Shown here: one piece after another, positions 62,621 through 64,000 of the stretch
Position numbering within the stretch: position 1 is the stretch's first letter
Layout of the letters: every line of letters starts with the position of its first letter
From: Shewanella canadensis
GTDB lineage: Bacteria > Pseudomonadota > Gammaproteobacteria > Enterobacterales > Shewanellaceae
Assembly (NCBI RefSeq): GCF_003966225.1
Contig: NZ_RXNU01000002.1
Coordinates: 186,001-250,000, forward strand
Length of the DNA stretch: 64,000 bases
Direction: 5' to 3'
Notes under the pieces: model-generated
Seen by the model: only the letters and a program-made list of their open reading frames with translations
Database searches by the model: none
What the model was told of the DNA's origin: nothing
Made by a program: the position numbers and the translations under genes

Positions 62621-64000
62621 TTAGCCTAAACGCTGCTGCAGCGCATCTGCCAGACCCGTCTCGATCTCTTTAAGCTCATCTTCGAAGAAGAACTTGTCGG
62701 TATCCAGTGGCGTGAGGAAGTCGATCTTATTCTCCTTCTCATCATATTTAGCCAAGATAACTCTATCCATCCACTCCATATTTCTGGCCTCGGTAAACTG
62801 CAAGGCGAAACACTTCTCGCCATTAACCACCGAGGTCCCCAGGATGGCTAATTTACCTGCCGATATCGTCATAGAGATATGGCGGGATGGGCGGTTGATA
62901 GAGGCGAGTGAGCGGTAGATACGATTAAATATCTTGCTCATATCGGCCAGCGGCGCCGTGTAGTAATGATGCTCGCCGGTTGGGCGTGCGCAATACATGG
63001 AGTGGAAGCCCACACACATCATGCCCAGAATCGTGGCCAGATCGATCCAATTTTGAGAGGAGCGTTCGACATCGACATTACCGGCTTCATCTTTAAACAG
63101 GCTGATATGGTTCATCATCGGACTCTGACTACGAATATTCACTCCGTGATTTTGCAGACGACGAATAGCCGCTATGGTGCTGGGGTTGAGCAGCTCGCGA
63201 GGCGTAGAGAAGTGAGCCATCCACGCCAGTTGTACGCCGTTGTCACGCATAGTGTCGAACAGCTCCAACATAGGTTCATACTTTTCAGTTAACACCATCT
63301 CAGGTTGGAAGGTCAGTGCCCGGGTAGCCAGGCGGACATTTTTAACATGCAGCAGAGAGGGATCTTCGATAAGCGGCATCACATATTGGCGTAAACGGCT
63401 CACCGGCATATAGCCGCCATCACCGCCGGTGATCAGAATATCGGTCACTTCAGGATGTCGTCTCAGGTATTCATGCAGCTGGGCAATATCTTTCTGGATA
63501 AACAAATCTTCATCACCACGAACCTGTGCGTGACGGAAACAGTAAGTACAGAAGGAGAAACAGTTTTGGGTGGTCTTATCAAACACCAGCTGGCACTGAG
63601 GATACTTGTGCTGGCTACCATCGAGAAACTCCAGCACGCCTTCATCGTTCACAAACCAGGGCTTATTTAACTGCTGATTGCCATCATGTGGGTTCGTCTT
63701 CTCCATGTAAGCGATAGCGACCTGAGTGCGGGCCTTAGCATCCGGGCTCCCGACATATTGCTGCGTCGTCTGCTCATCGATCATCCCTGGTTGCGGGAAC
63801 ACCAGCTGAAACACAGAGTCGGTTGGATAATCATCCCAGTTGATGCTGTTCAGTGTGTGGCGCGTCGCCAGGAAACGGTACACCTCGACAAATAGTTCAC
63901 GCTCATCGATGACGCCGATATCTATGCCATTCTTATTCAGTATCGCGCAGACTTCACGAAATCCGGACAAGCCCGTGTAGTGATCTTTCTCATTAAAGAG
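62621..64000 (-). CDS. KamA-family radical SAM aminomutase (5' end outside window)
   Basis: A radical SAM, PLP-dependent 2,3-aminomutase-like protein. The frame is open to the right edge (460 codons visible), so the start is not seen; a TTG at 63970 is not a convincing start. The cluster-binding motif is CFSFCTYCF (CX3CX2C), followed by FRHAQVRG. ILITGGDGGYMP and VRLATRALTF match KamA-type folds. The usual PLP lysine motif (GGGGK) is not obvious; SAGKLAILG near the C-terminus is the best candidate. It therefore looks like a divergent member, not ordinary lysine 2,3-aminomutase. First visible gene of the operon with CoA-transferase, aminotransferase and thiolase. Confidence 0.75.
   Translation of the reverse strand, partial: LFNEKDHYTGLSGFREVCAILNKNGIDIGVIDERELFVEVYRFLATRHTLNSINWDDYPTDSVFQLVFPQPGMIDEQTTQQYVGSPDAKARTQVAIAYMEKTNPHDGNQQLNKPWFVNDEGVLEFLDGSQHKYPQCQLVFDKTTQNCFSFCTYCFRHAQVRGDEDLFIQKDIAQLHEYLRRHPEVTDILITGGDGGYMPVSRLRQYVMPLIEDPSLLHVKNVRLATRALTFQPEMVLTEKYEPMLELFDTMRDNGVQLAWMAHFSTPRELLNPSTIAAIRRLQNHGVNIRSQSPMMNHISLFKDEAGNVDVERSSQNWIDLATILGMMCVGFHSMYCARPTGEHHYYTAPLADMSKIFNRIYRSLASINRPSRHISMTISAGKLAILGTSVVNGEKCFALQFTEARNMEWMDRVILAKYDEKENKIDFLTPLDTDKFFFEDELKEIETGLADALQQRLG

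Overview
The window reads as a chromosomal segment of a marine gammaproteobacterium of the Shewanella type (order Alteromonadales). Support comes from the gene order (gcvTHP, ubiI-ubiH-ygfB, zapA-ssrS-ygfA), from small families I associate mainly with Shewanella and Vibrio (DUF3083, DUF2956, DUF3144, RRF_GI-like), from a pentaheme NrfA, a group-2-like Mrp antiporter and a bacterial voltage-gated sodium channel, and from many short palindromic intergenic repeats. Codon use looks uniform. I saw no prophage, integron, CRISPR array or tRNA. The only transposase is a REP-associated tyrosine transposase.

Layout. 1-5.3 kb: tail of a COG3904-like protein, small unknown genes, a CpdB-type periplasmic nucleotidase and a DUF3083 gene. 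5.3-8.7 kb: nrfA between two long non-coding stretches. 8.7-12.1 kb: nucleoside phosphorylase, DUF3297, PepT-like peptidase and dCMP deaminase. 12.8-21 kb: a small secreted protein, then a nine-gene Mrp operon in which every junction overlaps. 21-25.5 kb: the REP transposase, then a LysR regulator divergent from a DJ-1/PfpI protein and YghU. 26-30.6 kb: the glycine cleavage operon on the minus strand. 31-37.4 kb: ubiquinone hydroxylases, ygfB, an 89-bp tandem array, zapA, 6S RNA and ygfA. 37.4-42 kb: nlpE, ung, two tandem pilins, DUF3144 and a LysE exporter. 41.5-44.7 kb: a sigma-54 activator followed by a ccoG paralogue that has a textbook -24/-12 promoter and an upstream palindrome. 45-58 kb: acyl-CoA ligase, hydrolase, ABC exporter, sodium channel, bPH2 membrane proteins, DUF924, chemoreceptor and Usp. 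58.5-64 kb: a minus-strand catabolic operon cut by the window end.

The most interesting system is that last operon: a KamA-family radical SAM aminomutase, both subunits of a PcaIJ-like 3-oxoacid CoA-transferase, a beta-amino-acid-type class III aminotransferase and a PcaF-like thiolase. Read together they predict alpha-amino acid to beta-amino acid to beta-keto acid to beta-ketoacyl-CoA to acetyl-CoA plus an acyl-CoA. If the substrate is 2-aminoadipate, the end products are succinyl-CoA and acetyl-CoA. This is inference from gene content.

Other points: mnhB appears to start at an AUC codon. A 25-bp REP-like palindrome occurs about eleven times, almost always in one orientation. A second repeat family flanks the transposase and recurs as stand-alone copies.
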